52,229 nucleotides of DNA from Legionella fairfieldensis ATCC 49588 (GCF_000621525.1 NZ_JHYC01000028.1:1-52229), one strand, 5' to 3'; counted from the first letter of the stretch, positions 8,477 to 18,115 are shown. Translations and numbers: made by a program. The notes: generated by a model not told the origin, from the sequence alone.

Positions 8477-10096
8477 TTGAAAAAGACGATTATCTCTACC
8501 CGATTATGGCTTCTTTTATTATCGCTGCTTTTTACACCGTTAACAGCGCAGGCAGCCCTGCCTAAATTTAGCATAGTCCCGGTATTGCGGCCATTAGCCA
8601 TGATACCGGCTAATGGGGTTGCATTGGCACAATATTGGGTCACTAATAATACCAACGCAATACGTACCCTGACCATGACCCCCATTGCAGGAGTCAATCA
8701 ACTGACGGGAACAGGCATCTGTACCTCTCCATTTACCCTGGCTCCCGGCCAATCCTGTTTATTATCCCTGCAATTAATAGGCAATCTTATGATCGGTGAC
8801 CTGCATACCTCTCCAACCATTTGTAAAACCATGGGGACAGGAGATAATCGGCCCGATCCTTTTCTCTGCTCTCAAGCAAGCTTTGCAGACAGGCTTGAAG
8901 TAAGGCTGGGGGGTGTTATACCCATTACTATTTCAAGCTCTTCTACAACACTTGCTCTCAGCATCAATGCAGGCGGATCCATTATTATTACCAATACAAA
9001 TAATAATGCTGTAGCAGAGAATATTGGCGTTAATATCATTTCTGGCGCTAATTTTTTTATAAGTGGTAATACCTGTCCGATTTTGTTGATGCCTGGCGCT
9101 AGCTGTGCGATAACCTTTAACACCACTACTTCTGGTAGCACTGGAACAGCAATTATTCAAGGGAAAAACACTAACCCGCTTACCATTTCAATGACTTCTG
9201 TTGCACCTGCCATTAGTGTAACGCCTGCCGTTTCATTTATAGCGGGAAATGGCGGCGCCGTGCAGGTTTATAATGCCAGTGCAGATGCCTATGCTGCAAA
9301 TGTGACAGCGATTCTTCCTCCAGGAGCCAATTTTTCTATAGCCTCCAATAATTGTCCTGCTCTGTTGTCACCCGGTGGTGTGTGTACAATCACCTTTAAT
9401 GCCGTTACGGCAGGAAGCCTTACCGTGCCCATTCAAGGATCAAATACTAATTCAACAAATACTGTCTTGACAGCAACTCTGTCTTCAATTTATGAAGAGG
9501 ATACCAACAGGGTTAATGTAAGTACCTCAGCCTCCTCTGTAGTAATTGGCACATCTCTTTCCACGGTGGGGTTAGGTCAATCTGTTATTGTAGTTAATTT
9601 ATCATCTTCACCCGCACTTAATATAGAAGCAGTTCCTCCCGCTGGCTCTACTATTACTGCAAATAGTACCTGTCCTGTCTCTCTTCCTCCGTTTCCGGCA
9701 TTTTGCACGATAACCTTTAGCTCAAACGCACCTGTTTCGGCAACGCTTGTTACCCTTCAGGGTAGCAATACTACAGCAAACACTGTAACGGTAACCGATG
9801 TAGGATTGGGCGCTTCTCCTCAAGCTATACGTATTCCTGTTAATGGAACAGGAACAATAACGGTACAAAACAATTCGTCTATTAATGCAGCAACATTTAT
9901 AGAAACCCTTATTCCGCCTTCCAGCCTGATTTCCGTGACCTCAAACAATTGTTTCCCTGATTTGGCTGCCTCTTCCTCCTGTTCAATCGAATTCACAGCG
10001 GGAACCAGCACAGAAACAACGCCTGTAACTATTGTTGGACACAATTCCACAGCCTTAACGGTTATTATTGAAGTGACCAATTCTAATGACCAATAG
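8477..10096 (+). CDS. Secreted repeat protein with paired cysteines
   Basis: A 539-residue protein starting at TTG (8477) with AAGGATCAGG upstream. The signal peptide is clear: Lys-Lys, a leucine-rich core, and cleavage after TAQAA-like residues near position 27. The mature part consists of about five beta-rich repeats of roughly 80-90 residues. Each ends with a pattern like NNCPxLLxPGxxCTITF, so each repeat has two cysteines about 12 residues apart that could form a disulphide. This resembles immunoglobulin-like ASH/choice-of-anchor modules seen in secreted Legionella proteins. It likely acts at or outside the cell surface. No enzymatic motif is visible. It has its own intergenic region and no operon partner. 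Confidence 0.75.
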   Translation: MKKTIISTRLWLLLLSLLFTPLTAQAALPKFSIVPVLRPLAMIPANGVALAQYWVTNNTNAIRTLTMTPIAGVNQLTGTGICTSPFTLAPGQSCLLSLQLIGNLMIGDLHTSPTICKTMGTGDNRPDPFLCSQASFADRLEVRLGGVIPITISSSSTTLALSINAGGSIIITNTNNNAVAENIGVNIISGANFFISGNTCPILLMPGASCAITFNTTTSGSTGTAIIQGKNTNPLTISMTSVAPAISVTPAVSFIAGNGGAVQVYNASADAYAANVTAILPPGANFSIASNNCPALLSPGGVCTITFNAVTAGSLTVPIQGSNTNSTNTVLTATLSSIYEEDTNRVNVSTSASSVVIGTSLSTVGLGQSVIVVNLSSSPALNIEAVPPAGSTITANSTCPVSLPPFPAFCTITFSSNAPVSATLVTLQGSNTTANTVTVTDVGLGASPQAIRIPVNGTGTITVQNNSSINAATFIETLIPPSSLISVTSNNCFPDLAASSSCSIEFTAGTSTETTPVTIVGHNSTALTVIIEVTNSNDQ

Positions 10097-10220
10097 GAAC
10101 ACTCATTCGATAAAGCTTATAATAGCAAGTCAAATGTGTGGAATAATGATCATGGAAAGATTCAATCCGACATAGAATCAGGCTAACATTATTGATTCAT
10201 GATTTATAATCGAGGCAGTC

Positions 10221-10865
10221 ATGCACAATCGTCCAGGTATTATTGAAAACTTTATTTACAATGTGGATTCTATCCTGCGCACACTAGTCCCACCTGCGCA
10301 ACGCAGTTCCAAACGCGAATCACCCGGTAATAAATTACCGAATCCCTCTCTAAACAGACAAGAAACACGTCATGTCGCAGGTTTAATGCGAGTTAATCAC
10401 TCGGGAGAAGTCTGTGCACAGGCGCTTTATCAAGCCCAGGCATTAACTGCTCAAAATCCAAACATTAAAAAACAAATGGCAGAAGCTGCTGATGAAGAAA
10501 TTGACCATTTAAGCTGGTGTGAGGATCGTTTAAAAGAATTAGACAGCCAACCCAGTCTTTTAAATCCATTCTGGTATTTAGGTTCCTTTCTGATTGGTGC
10601 TGTAGCGGGTCTCGCAGGCGATCGCTGGAGTTTAGGTTTTGTTGCAGAAACGGAACGACAGGTTGCTCATCATTTACAAACACATTTAGCAAAACTTCCA
10701 ATCCAGGATGAGAAAAGCCAAACTATTATTGCGCAAATGCATGAAGATGAAATCCACCATGCTACCATGGCAAAGGACGCTGGTGCTGCAGAACTACCCT
10801 TTTTCTTAAAACAGTTAATGCAAAAAGCAGCTAAAATAATGACTCACTCTAGCTATTATCTTTAA
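10221..10865 (+). CDS. coq7: Coq7-type demethoxyubiquinone hydroxylase
   Basis: A 214-residue diiron hydroxylase of ubiquinone biosynthesis; it hydroxylates 2-polyprenyl-3-methyl-6-methoxy-1,4-benzoquinol, the step done by UbiF in E. coli. The carboxylate-bridged diiron ligands are visible in order: MRVNHSGEVCAQ near residue 57, DEEIDHL near 91, ETERQ near 142 and HEDEIHH near 174. A short hydrophobic stretch (FLIGAVAGLAG) fits monotopic membrane association. GAGG precedes the ATG. The next gene starts 2 bp after the stop, so the two are probably co-transcribed. Length matches the family. Confidence 0.95.
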   Translation: MHNRPGIIENFIYNVDSILRTLVPPAQRSSKRESPGNKLPNPSLNRQETRHVAGLMRVNHSGEVCAQALYQAQALTAQNPNIKKQMAEAADEEIDHLSWCEDRLKELDSQPSLLNPFWYLGSFLIGAVAGLAGDRWSLGFVAETERQVAHHLQTHLAKLPIQDEKSQTIIAQMHEDEIHHATMAKDAGAAELPFFLKQLMQKAAKIMTHSSYYL

Positions 10866-10867
10866 CA

Positions 10868-12187
10868 ATGACTAATTTCTTCCTGATTCTTATCGGTCTG
10901 GGGCTTGTTTTGCTAAACGCTTTTTTCGTTGCGGCAGAATTCGGTATGGTGCGATTACGCCATACACGAGTCGCACTGATCAGGAAGGAATACCCTTGGC
11001 GTGGAAGCATCCTGGCTAAAGTTCATCAACACCTGGACGCCTATTTGTCGGCCTGCCAATTGGGTATCACTTTAGCCTCTTTAGGTTTAGGCTGGATTGG
11101 CGAACCAGCTTTTGCTAATGCCCTTGCACCACTTTTCCATGGGTTAGGTTTAGTAAAACCAACCGTACTTGAGTTTATTAGTTTTATTTTTGCTTTTTCA
11201 CTCCTCTCCTTTTTACATATTGTAGTCGGTGAACTGATGCCCAAATCCCTGGCCATTCGCCAGAGTGAACAAATCTCCTTGTGGACAGCACCCCCTTTGT
11301 ATTTTTTTTATTGGCTGATGTATCCTGTTATCTGGTTACTCAATTCCTGCTCTAATTTACTATTAAAGAGTTTGGGGTGGGATGTTGTTCATGCTGGTGA
11401 GCAATTTCATTCCAGCGAAGAAATCAAATTAATTTTACGCTCAAGTCAGTTACACGGAGAATTGACGCAACAGGAAAGTAACATTCTTGCGCAGACTTTG
11501 GAATTAGGTGATCTTTGCGTAATCGATATCATGCGCTCTTATGATGATATGGTCATGTTAAATAACCCCACCACCAGGGAAGTACTTATCGAAACTTTAT
11601 ATCATTATCGTTATAGTCGTTATCCTGTTTACGATACCACTAAAAAGCAAATTATTGGTATTTTACATGTCAAAGATCTACTGCCTCATATGCTTGAAAC
11701 TCATGCTAAAAACACATTATCGCTGGAACAACTAATAAGACCGGTACCTAAAATTTCTTACCGATTACCTGCTTTAGCATTATTGAGGCAATTTCAAGAA
11801 GGGATGTCTCATTTTGCTCTTGTCTATGGACGTCGGGGAGCCATCATTGGTTTTGTAACGTTGGATAATTTATTGCATCTGGTTATCGGCGTAATTAAAG
11901 ACGAGTTTCACAAAACGCAAGACGCCTGGGTAGTGCATGGTGACGGCAGCATTACGGTCAAAGGCGATTGTTCTTTGTATGCACTTGAACAAGCCTTACA
12001 ACGTGAGTTAATGTTAACTATCAACGAAGAAGAAGAGGTAACGACTGTGGCTGGTTTAATCTTGCATCAGCTAGGCTCTCTGCCGAAAGAAGGGGAAACA
12101 GTCATCTTTCCCGGTTTTTCAGCCACAATTGAACGTATGCAAGGAGCCAGAATCAGGCAAGTAAGAATTAAAGCACAGCAGGCTTAA
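10868..12187 (+). CDS. CNNM/CorC-family (hemolysin C-like) membrane transporter
   Basis: A 439-residue protein of the UPF0053 family, implicated in Mg2+/Co2+ homeostasis. Order of domains: an N-terminal DUF21 membrane domain (about residues 1-190, with several hydrophobic helices and GELMPKSLAIR), two CBS modules (about 195-330, starting at IDIMRSYDDM), and a C-terminal CorC_HlyC domain (about 345-435). It starts 2 bp after coq7 and ends 8 bp before the phosphate carrier, so the three look like one transcription unit. Ion specificity cannot be read from sequence. Confidence 0.9.
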   Translation: MTNFFLILIGLGLVLLNAFFVAAEFGMVRLRHTRVALIRKEYPWRGSILAKVHQHLDAYLSACQLGITLASLGLGWIGEPAFANALAPLFHGLGLVKPTVLEFISFIFAFSLLSFLHIVVGELMPKSLAIRQSEQISLWTAPPLYFFYWLMYPVIWLLNSCSNLLLKSLGWDVVHAGEQFHSSEEIKLILRSSQLHGELTQQESNILAQTLELGDLCVIDIMRSYDDMVMLNNPTTREVLIETLYHYRYSRYPVYDTTKKQIIGILHVKDLLPHMLETHAKNTLSLEQLIRPVPKISYRLPALALLRQFQEGMSHFALVYGRRGAIIGFVTLDNLLHLVIGVIKDEFHKTQDAWVVHGDGSITVKGDCSLYALEQALQRELMLTINEEEEVTTVAGLILHQLGSLPKEGETVIFPGFSATIERMQGARIRQVRIKAQQA

Positions 12188-12195
12188 GGACAAAA

Positions 12196-13185
12196 ATGGA
12201 ATCAGGTACTCTATTCATTATACTGGTTATTTTAATCGCTTTTGTCTTTGAATTTATTAATGGCTTCCATGATGCAGCCAATTCAATCGCCACAATAGTA
12301 ACTACGGGTGTATTAACACCCCGCCAGGCTGTTATTTGGGCCGCTTTCTTTAATTTTATTGCGTTTATGGTTTTTAACCTGATGGTGGCAAAAACCATTG
12401 GTAATGATCTTATTGATACTTCAATTATTAATACCTCCTTGCTTTTTTCTGCTTTAATTGGCGCCATTTTCTGGAACTTATTAACATGGTACTATGGGCT
12501 ACCTTCAAGTTCTTCCCATGCATTGATTGGAGGGCTTACAGGCGCTGCTTTGGCAAAAAGTGGCCTCACTGCTCTAAAACCAATGGGATTTATCAAAGTA
12601 GCAACAGGGATTTTTATATCCCCTTTCGCAGGATTAATAAGTGGATTTCTGCTTGTTTTACTATTTGGATTTTTGTTTAAAAACCATTCTGATCAAACAG
12701 TTCACACCTTCTCAAAAGGCTTCCAGCTCATTTCATCAGCGTTACTAAGTTTAACCCATGGGGGTAATGACGCTCAAAAAACAATGGGTATCATCGCTGT
12801 TTTATTATTTTCCACCACCTGGCTAGGAGATACTTTTTACATTCCTTTTTGGGTAGTCATCTCCTGTCATTTCATCATCAGTATGGGAACATTGGCAGGC
12901 GGTTGGCGTATTGTGCATGTTATGGGCAATAAAATTACAGAGCTCAACCCTATTCGTGGTTGCGCTGCCGAAACGGGGGCCGCACTCATTATTTTTGCCG
13001 CCACTGATTATGGTATTCCTGTTTCAACAACTCATACAGTCACTGGTGCAATTGGCGGAGTAGGACTAATGAATGGCCTTAAAGAAACCCACTGGTCTGT
13101 TATGAAACGTATTTTTCTGGCTTGGCTCCTGACTATTCCCGGGGCTGGCATAGTAGCAGCAATCATTATGATGATTATCATTTAA
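12196..13185 (+). CDS. Inorganic phosphate transporter, PiT family
   Basis: A 329-residue polytopic membrane protein. Both PiT signature copies are visible: GFHDAANSIAT near residue 23 and GGNDAQKTMG near residue 193. These conserved Asn-Asp pairs line the ion path in PiT carriers, which in bacteria move metal-phosphate with protons. About ten hydrophobic segments are present and the length is normal for the short bacterial branch. It lies directly downstream of the CNNM-type gene, which makes a shared divalent-metal theme plausible (inference). It is convergent with the following permease, with 24 bp between them and no obvious terminator. Confidence 0.93.
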   Translation: MESGTLFIILVILIAFVFEFINGFHDAANSIATIVTTGVLTPRQAVIWAAFFNFIAFMVFNLMVAKTIGNDLIDTSIINTSLLFSALIGAIFWNLLTWYYGLPSSSSHALIGGLTGAALAKSGLTALKPMGFIKVATGIFISPFAGLISGFLLVLLFGFLFKNHSDQTVHTFSKGFQLISSALLSLTHGGNDAQKTMGIIAVLLFSTTWLGDTFYIPFWVVISCHFIISMGTLAGGWRIVHVMGNKITELNPIRGCAAETGAALIIFAATDYGIPVSTTHTVTGAIGGVGLMNGLKETHWSVMKRIFLAWLLTIPGAGIVAAIIMMIII

Positions 13186-13209
13186 ATTAGCTCTTGGCAA
13201 AGGATAATT

Positions 13210-14580
13210 CTACTTGTTCAGTACACTATGGAAGCGTCCATAAAACCAGTAAACACCTATCCCGGCCAACATCCAAATCAAAAATCGTACCATAGTAATT
13301 CCAGGTAAATGAAAAATAAGATAGACACAGCTTAAAGTACCCAAAACTGGAATCACTGGCATTAATGGGGTCTTAAAAGGCCGTGGTAATTCAGGATGAG
13401 AATAATGCAGTACGATGACGCCAATACAGACTGTAATAAAGGCAAAAAGAGTACCAATATTAACTAATTCCGCTAGTTCATCAATGGGCACCATGCCTGA
13501 AACAAGCGCTATGACTAGCCCACAGCTCACAATAATACGTAAAGGTGTCTGGGTATAATGATTGATTACGGCAAAAAAACAAGGAAGTAACCCATCTCGG
13601 GATATCGCAAGAAAAATACGGGTTAGACCATAAAATAAAACAAGCATAACCGTAGTTAATCCCGCTATTGCACCTACACTAATTAAAGCTGCCGCCAATT
13701 TATAACCCAGCATTAATAACGCATAGCTTATTGGTGAAGAGACATTGAGCGTATTATAAGGCGCTATGCCTGTTAATAAACCCGAAACAATAATATATAA
13801 GATAGTACAAAAGCTTAAAGAACCAATAATACCAATCGGTATATCACGTTGCGGATCAATTGCTTCTTCCGTTGCAGTGGAAACTGCATCAAAACCGATA
13901 TAAGCAAAAAAGATTAAAGAAGCCCCTTGCACTACGCCATGCCAACCAAAAGGCATGAAGGGAAACCAATTTTTGGGTTGTACGACAGTAATTGCTATAA
14001 TGATAAAAATTGCAATCACCAATAATTTCACCAGTACCATGAACGTATTAAAACGAGAGCTGGATTTAACACCCCATGCTAACAATACGGTCAACAGCAC
14101 AATAATTGAAAATGCTGACAGATTGAAAAAACCACCGGCTGAAGGACCAGAACTCAATGCCAACGGCAGCTTTAATTGAAGTACCAGCAAAAAATCGTTA
14201 AAATAGCTACTCCATCCCACTGCAACAGCAGAGACAGAAATTGCATATTCCAATAATAAATCCCAACCCACAATCCAGGCAATAATTTCCCCAAACCCGG
14301 CATAAGCATAGCCATAAGCACTACCGCAACCACCTACTGTGGAGGCCAGTTCGGCATAGGATAAAGCCGAAAACGCACAAGCCAAACCAGCAATAATATA
14401 AGATAAAACAATAGCAGGACCCGTTTGAGTTGCTGCAATAATCCCTGTTAATACAAAAACACCTGCGCCAATGACAGCACCGATGCCCAGAAAAACCAAA
14501 TCAAACGCAGATAAACATTGAGCCAAACCTCTCTCATTATCCGCCGATTCAGTAATGACTTTTTTTCTTAACAAGTCCAT
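13210..14580 (-). CDS. APC-superfamily amino-acid permease (cationic amino-acid transporter type)
   Basis: A 456-residue integral membrane protein. The N-terminus has a short cytosolic tail followed by FLGIGAVIGAGVFVLTG, the APC TM1 motif with the unwound glycine stretch that binds the amino group of the substrate. About twelve hydrophobic helices follow, and ATEEAIDPQRDIP lies in the loop after TM6, as in YfnA/CAT-type permeases. The likely role is uptake or exchange of an amino acid across the inner membrane. Substrate cannot be assigned. It is transcribed divergently from tag, with about 100 bp between them. Confidence 0.9.
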   Translation of the reverse strand: MDLLRKKVITESADNERGLAQCLSAFDLVFLGIGAVIGAGVFVLTGIIAATQTGPAIVLSYIIAGLACAFSALSYAELASTVGGCGSAYGYAYAGFGEIIAWIVGWDLLLEYAISVSAVAVGWSSYFNDFLLVLQLKLPLALSSGPSAGGFFNLSAFSIIVLLTVLLAWGVKSSSRFNTFMVLVKLLVIAIFIIIAITVVQPKNWFPFMPFGWHGVVQGASLIFFAYIGFDAVSTATEEAIDPQRDIPIGIIGSLSFCTILYIIVSGLLTGIAPYNTLNVSSPISYALLMLGYKLAAALISVGAIAGLTTVMLVLFYGLTRIFLAISRDGLLPCFFAVINHYTQTPLRIIVSCGLVIALVSGMVPIDELAELVNIGTLFAFITVCIGVIVLHYSHPELPRPFKTPLMPVIPVLGTLSCVYLIFHLPGITMVRFLIWMLAGIGVYWFYGRFHSVLNK

Positions 14581-14686
14581 ATTAATATACTTTGCTGGAT
14601 AAAATATAAATTATGCTGGAACGAATTGCATAAAATATGCCACCGAATACCAGCCGTTTGAATCAACTTCATTAAGGTTATTGTTT

Positions 14687-15244
14687 ATGCAACGCTGTGC
14701 ATGGTGTACCAAAGAACCGCTCTATATTACTTATCATGATGAAGAATGGGGGGTACCTGTAAAAGATCCGCAACAGTTATTTGAGATGCTTATTCTGGAA
14801 AGTATGCAAGCCGGCTTAAGTTGGTTAACCGTCTTAAGAAAAAGAGAGGCAATGCGCGAGGCGTTTTTCAATTTTTCTGCTGAAAAACTGGCTCTGATGA
14901 CTGATACTGATTTGGCACAATTATTAAATAATGAAAAAATTATACGTAATCGCTTAAAAATCAAGGCGGTCCAAACCAATGCAAAAAGCTTCCTGCATGT
15001 TGCTGCAAGGGAAAATATTACTGATTATTTCTGGCAATTCACCCGGAATCAGGTTGTGCAAAACAATCCCCGGGTTCTTGCCGATATTCCCTCCGTCAGC
15101 CCTGCATCTATCACCATGGCGAAGCAATTAAAAAAAGATGGTTTTGCTTTTATGGGTCCCACTACTTGCTATGCATTGATGCAGGCAACAGGCATGGTTA
15201 ATGATCATTTGCAGTCCTGTTTTCGTCATAGTCAATTAGCCTGA
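14687..15244 (+). CDS. tag: DNA-3-methyladenine glycosylase I
   Basis: A 185-residue base-excision repair enzyme that removes 3-methyladenine from alkylated DNA. The family hallmarks are intact: RCAWC near the start (a zinc-binding Cys), YHDEEWGVP near residue 19, QAGLSW near 45, and the C-terminal NDHLQSCFRH whose His and Cys complete the zinc site. I chose the ATG at 14687, two codons after a possible TTG, because homologues begin MxRCxW. It stands alone on the plus strand between the permease and a small exported protein. Confidence 0.95.
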   Translation: MQRCAWCTKEPLYITYHDEEWGVPVKDPQQLFEMLILESMQAGLSWLTVLRKREAMREAFFNFSAEKLALMTDTDLAQLLNNEKIIRNRLKIKAVQTNAKSFLHVAARENITDYFWQFTRNQVVQNNPRVLADIPSVSPASITMAKQLKKDGFAFMGPTTCYALMQATGMVNDHLQSCFRHSQLA

Positions 15245-15329
15245 ATGATTTGCTATACTAAATTCTAATCAATAACGTTGTCTGTTCTTCACTATTAAGA
15301 ATTTACTTCAGGGACTGGAGGTTATAGCG

Positions 15330-15650
15330 ATGAAGATCATGATAATTAAGTTAGCAACATTTTTTTTGATTATTGTTAGCTTAACAGCCTTTGCGGATCA
15401 ATTTCTCATCCGGCAAAAACCAGTTCCTTTAATAGCGGAACAAAATTACTACAGCTTTCCTGCTGATTACGTACCCATTGATCGTTATCATTATGTTTAT
15501 GTCGGTGGAGAAAACAGAGTCTGTTTTCTGGAACAGCGTCCCGAATTGAGCAGCCTTGATTTACTGCGGATCAGCATTATGCAAAACGATAAGAAATTCA
15601 GGTGGTTTTGCTATCGTTATGATCCGCGCTTTTTTGTTATCGACTTTTAG
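15330..15650 (+). CDS. Small exported protein of unknown function
   Basis: A 106-residue protein with a clean signal peptide (KIMIIKL, a hydrophobic core, cleavage after AFA near residue 23). The mature ~83 residues are aromatic-rich, with several Tyr and Phe, and have two cysteines (VCFLEQ and FCYRYD) that could form a disulphide. GGAGG lies a few bases upstream of the ATG, supporting the start. I do not recognise a family. It is convergent with the NagZ-like gene. Confidence 0.65.
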   Translation: MKIMIIKLATFFLIIVSLTAFADQFLIRQKPVPLIAEQNYYSFPADYVPIDRYHYVYVGGENRVCFLEQRPELSSLDLLRISIMQNDKKFRWFCYRYDPRFFVIDF

Positions 15651-15680
15651 AAGACGAATCAAGATTTAGATAATAACAGG

Positions 15681-16832
15681 TTAACTTCTGTGGTTTCTCT
15701 GAATAGAATTTTTAAAGGCTGTAATATGCTCGTAAGCCTTGTCAATGCGGGATGGGTTAATCTCGCCTGATTTTACCTTTGCTTCAATAAGATCAATAAC
15801 TTCTTTCGGGTCCTGAATTTTATCAGTTAATTGATTACCAAAAATAAACATATCAGCACCTGCATTTATCGCCAGCGTTAACGCCTGCTCCAGACTAAAA
15901 TGTTCGCTAATCGCTTTCATTTGCATATCATCAGTAATAATTACACCCTCAAATTGTAACCGCTCGCGTAAAAGTTCGGTCAACATTTTATGGGATAACG
16001 TAGCAGGTAAACCTGATTCATCCAGTAAACGGTTAACAATATGTGCTGTCATCACCATCCCGCAACTATCCTCTCTCCCTAATAACTGTTTATACGGCTC
16101 TAACTCCAACGCTTGCCAACTATCAGTCACATCAACAAAAGTCAAATGAGAATCTGTTTTAGCACTGCCATGTCCAGGAAAATGTTTATAGGCACACTGA
16201 ACCGCATGGTGCAAAAAATGGCGGGAATAAATACCGGCAAACCTGGCCACTTCACTCGGTTTGGCAGAAAAACTACGTCCTAATTGGCTGATAATGGGGT
16301 TTGTCGGATTAGTGTCAACATCTAAAGCAGGAGCAAAGTTCAAATTAAAACCAGCATCTTCCAAGGTTTTACTCATGGACTCAGCGATTTGCTCTGCCTG
16401 ATTGGTATTCATTTTACCGGTTTCAGCAGCAGAAATAGTGGCTGGAAAACCATCGCTCTCTTTTAACCGATTCACTGCTCCACCCTCATGATCAATAGAA
16501 ATTAATAAGGGTAATTGTGGTCGATGATATTTTTTATTGGCAGCGGTATTAGCCGATTGCAAATCCTGATTTAATTTTTTTAATTGCTCTGGATTTGCAA
16601 TATTTTTGTCAAAGGTGTTTGTCCGGTAATTATAATCAAATAAAATAACACCACCGATATTATTCTCATTAATAGCTTTAATAATAGGGGAGTTTTTGTC
16701 CACATGCTTGCCTTCAAAACCTATTATTAACATTTGGCCGATTTTATCGCGCAGGCTGATTTCTCCGGCAACGCTTGCCAGACTTACTGTCAATAACATA
16801 ACAATCATTAGCCAATTTTTAAAACCAATCAT
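15681..16832 (-). CDS. nagZ: Exported glycoside hydrolase family 3 beta-N-acetylhexosaminidase
   Basis: A 383-residue GH3 enzyme that removes beta-linked N-acetylglucosamine, in the family typically from muropeptides during peptidoglycan recycling. Visible motifs: ISIDHEGGAVNRL near residue 110, the GH3/NagZ loop KHFPGHGSAKTDSH near 217 (the His-Asp dyad that serves as acid/base), and IITDDMQMKAI near 298 with the nucleophile Asp. Unlike the cytosolic E. coli NagZ, it has an N-terminal hydrophobic signal (residues 1-23 ending ASVAG), so it probably works in the periplasm. It is divergent from crcB. Confidence 0.88.
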   Translation of the reverse strand: MIGFKNWLMIVMLLTVSLASVAGEISLRDKIGQMLIIGFEGKHVDKNSPIIKAINENNIGGVILFDYNYRTNTFDKNIANPEQLKKLNQDLQSANTAANKKYHRPQLPLLISIDHEGGAVNRLKESDGFPATISAAETGKMNTNQAEQIAESMSKTLEDAGFNLNFAPALDVDTNPTNPIISQLGRSFSAKPSEVARFAGIYSRHFLHHAVQCAYKHFPGHGSAKTDSHLTFVDVTDSWQALELEPYKQLLGREDSCGMVMTAHIVNRLLDESGLPATLSHKMLTELLRERLQFEGVIITDDMQMKAISEHFSLEQALTLAINAGADMFIFGNQLTDKIQDPKEVIDLIEAKVKSGEINPSRIDKAYEHITAFKNSIQRNHRS

Positions 16833-16988
16833 GATTCATCCTGTATATACAAAGCCAATATGTTAACAATTTAATCAAAAAGAATCAATAAAGTAATTTT
16901 TGTATAAACAATATAGAATTTTTTACCAGATTAGGGTGTATCGTGTTATTCATGCTATAACTTTAATTTTAATTCAGAGACAGGGCTT

Positions 16989-17378
16989 ATGTGGAAATCG
17001 CTTGTATCTATTACGGCGGGAGCTGCTTTGGGAGCATTACTCCGCTGGCAACTAGGTACCAGGTTTAATCATTTATTTCCACTCGTGCCTCCAGGCACAC
17101 TAGGCGCGAATCTTATCGGTGCCTACGTCGTTGGTCTTGCCATTGCTTATTTTGCTGCTATACCTACTATTTCAACGCAATGGCGTCTCTTTATTATTAC
17201 GGGTTTTTGTGGCGGACTCACCACGTTTTCAACCTTTGCTGCAGAGGTAATGGAACTTATACGACAAGACCGTTTCGCCTGGTCATTAGGTGCAATTGCT
17301 ATTCACATCACTGGCTCACTATTAATGGTTTTCGCAGGTATGGCAAGTTGGCTTGGTATCCAGCGTTTAACAAGTTAA
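16989..17378 (+). CDS. crcB: CrcB/Fluc fluoride channel
   Basis: A 129-residue protein with four membrane segments, the normal length of a homodimeric dual-topology fluoride exporter. The diagnostic motif [13 protein letters not shown] is at about residue 73, and the N-terminal [10 protein letters not shown] and [11 protein letters not shown] stretches fit the family. It protects against cytosolic fluoride. I looked upstream for a fluoride riboswitch and found none. The start is supported by the GAGACAGGG stretch just ahead of the ATG. Confidence 0.95.
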   Translation: MWKSLVSITAGAALGALLRWQLGTRFNHLFPLVPPGTLGANLIGAYVVGLAIAYFAAIPTISTQWRLFIITGFCGGLTTFSTFAAEVMELIRQDRFAWSLGAIAIHITGSLLMVFAGMASWLGIQRLTS

Positions 17379-17465
17379 CAAACAATTGCCTAATCAGAAT
17401 GTGATCTGTTGACATCTATCTGCTCTATGTTACTTTTTAATTTAAATCTTCTTTAAGGAAAATTA

Positions 17466-18011
17466 ATGAAGTCATTTATTGAGCAAGCACAATTTTATGC
17501 GGTCTACCATCAGAAGCCGATAACCCGTTACATGCATTTAATTGGAGTACCTTTAATTGTTTTTTCCCTGATGATTTTTTTCGCATTCGTACATTTGGTT
17601 ATTCCTGGAGTAATGGATCTTACTCTGGCTTGCATTCTGACTATTCTTCTTCTTGTTTATTATTTTTATCTCAATTGGTTTTTAGCTTTAGTCATTACAC
17701 CCATATTGGGTATTTTGCTATGGCTTGCTCATCTTGTCAGCCATGCAGGACCTACATCCTCAGCGCTGTGGGTTTTTATCTGGACCTTTATACTGGGTTG
17801 GACTTTACAACTCATAGGTCACTTCCTTGAAAATAAGCGACCCGCCTTAATGGGTAATCTTTGCCAACTATTGATTGCTCCCTTGTTTCTAACCGCCGAG
17901 CTTTTTTTTATGTCCGGTTACATGCAAAAATTAAAGCAGGAAATTTATGGCAACATTGATGAATCAGAAACTATAAAACCAGAAAAATCAGAATCTGATG
18001 ATAAATTTTAA
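17466..18011 (+). CDS. DUF962/Mpo1-like membrane protein
   Basis: A 181-residue protein with four or five hydrophobic helices. The N-terminus (YAVYHQKPITRYMHLIGVP) carries the H-x-N/K-x10-H-x-G-P-like histidine pattern of the DUF962 family, whose yeast member Mpo1 is an iron-dependent dioxygenase in fatty-acid alpha-oxidation. A second histidine cluster, IGHFLENKRPAL, lies near residue 117 and is also typical. AAGGAAAA precedes the ATG. The charged C-terminal tail (about 20 residues) is cytosolic. Whether the bacterial protein has the yeast activity is not shown by sequence. Confidence 0.8.
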   Translation: MKSFIEQAQFYAVYHQKPITRYMHLIGVPLIVFSLMIFFAFVHLVIPGVMDLTLACILTILLLVYYFYLNWFLALVITPILGILLWLAHLVSHAGPTSSALWVFIWTFILGWTLQLIGHFLENKRPALMGNLCQLLIAPLFLTAELFFMSGYMQKLKQEIYGNIDESETIKPEKSESDDKF

Positions 18012-18085
18012 GAGGCCAGATTTCGAAATTTATTATGCATGCCATCCATTCAATGACGCCACGCATGAAGGCAACGATGAAAAAT

Positions 18086-18115
18086 TTCCAATCCACTACT
18101 CTGTGTGGATTGGAA
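18086..18115. repeat. Perfect 11-bp inverted repeat, terminator-like on the minus strand
   Basis: The arms TTCCAATCCAC (18086-18096) and GTGGATTGGAA (18105-18115) flank an 8-nt loop. On the minus strand the stem is followed by ATTTTTC, as in a weak intrinsic terminator. On the plus strand no T-run follows. Both neighbouring genes are on the plus strand, so it is either a barrier to antisense transcription or a structured 3' end for the DUF962 transcript. Confidence 0.5.

Noticed and set aside
10201-10220. TATAAT just before coq7 as a -10 box
   Set aside because: It is too close to the start codon and has no -35 partner at normal spacing.
16833-16988. Possible fluoride riboswitch before crcB
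   Set aside because: I looked for the conserved crcB motif and pseudoknot pattern and found none in this AT-rich interval.
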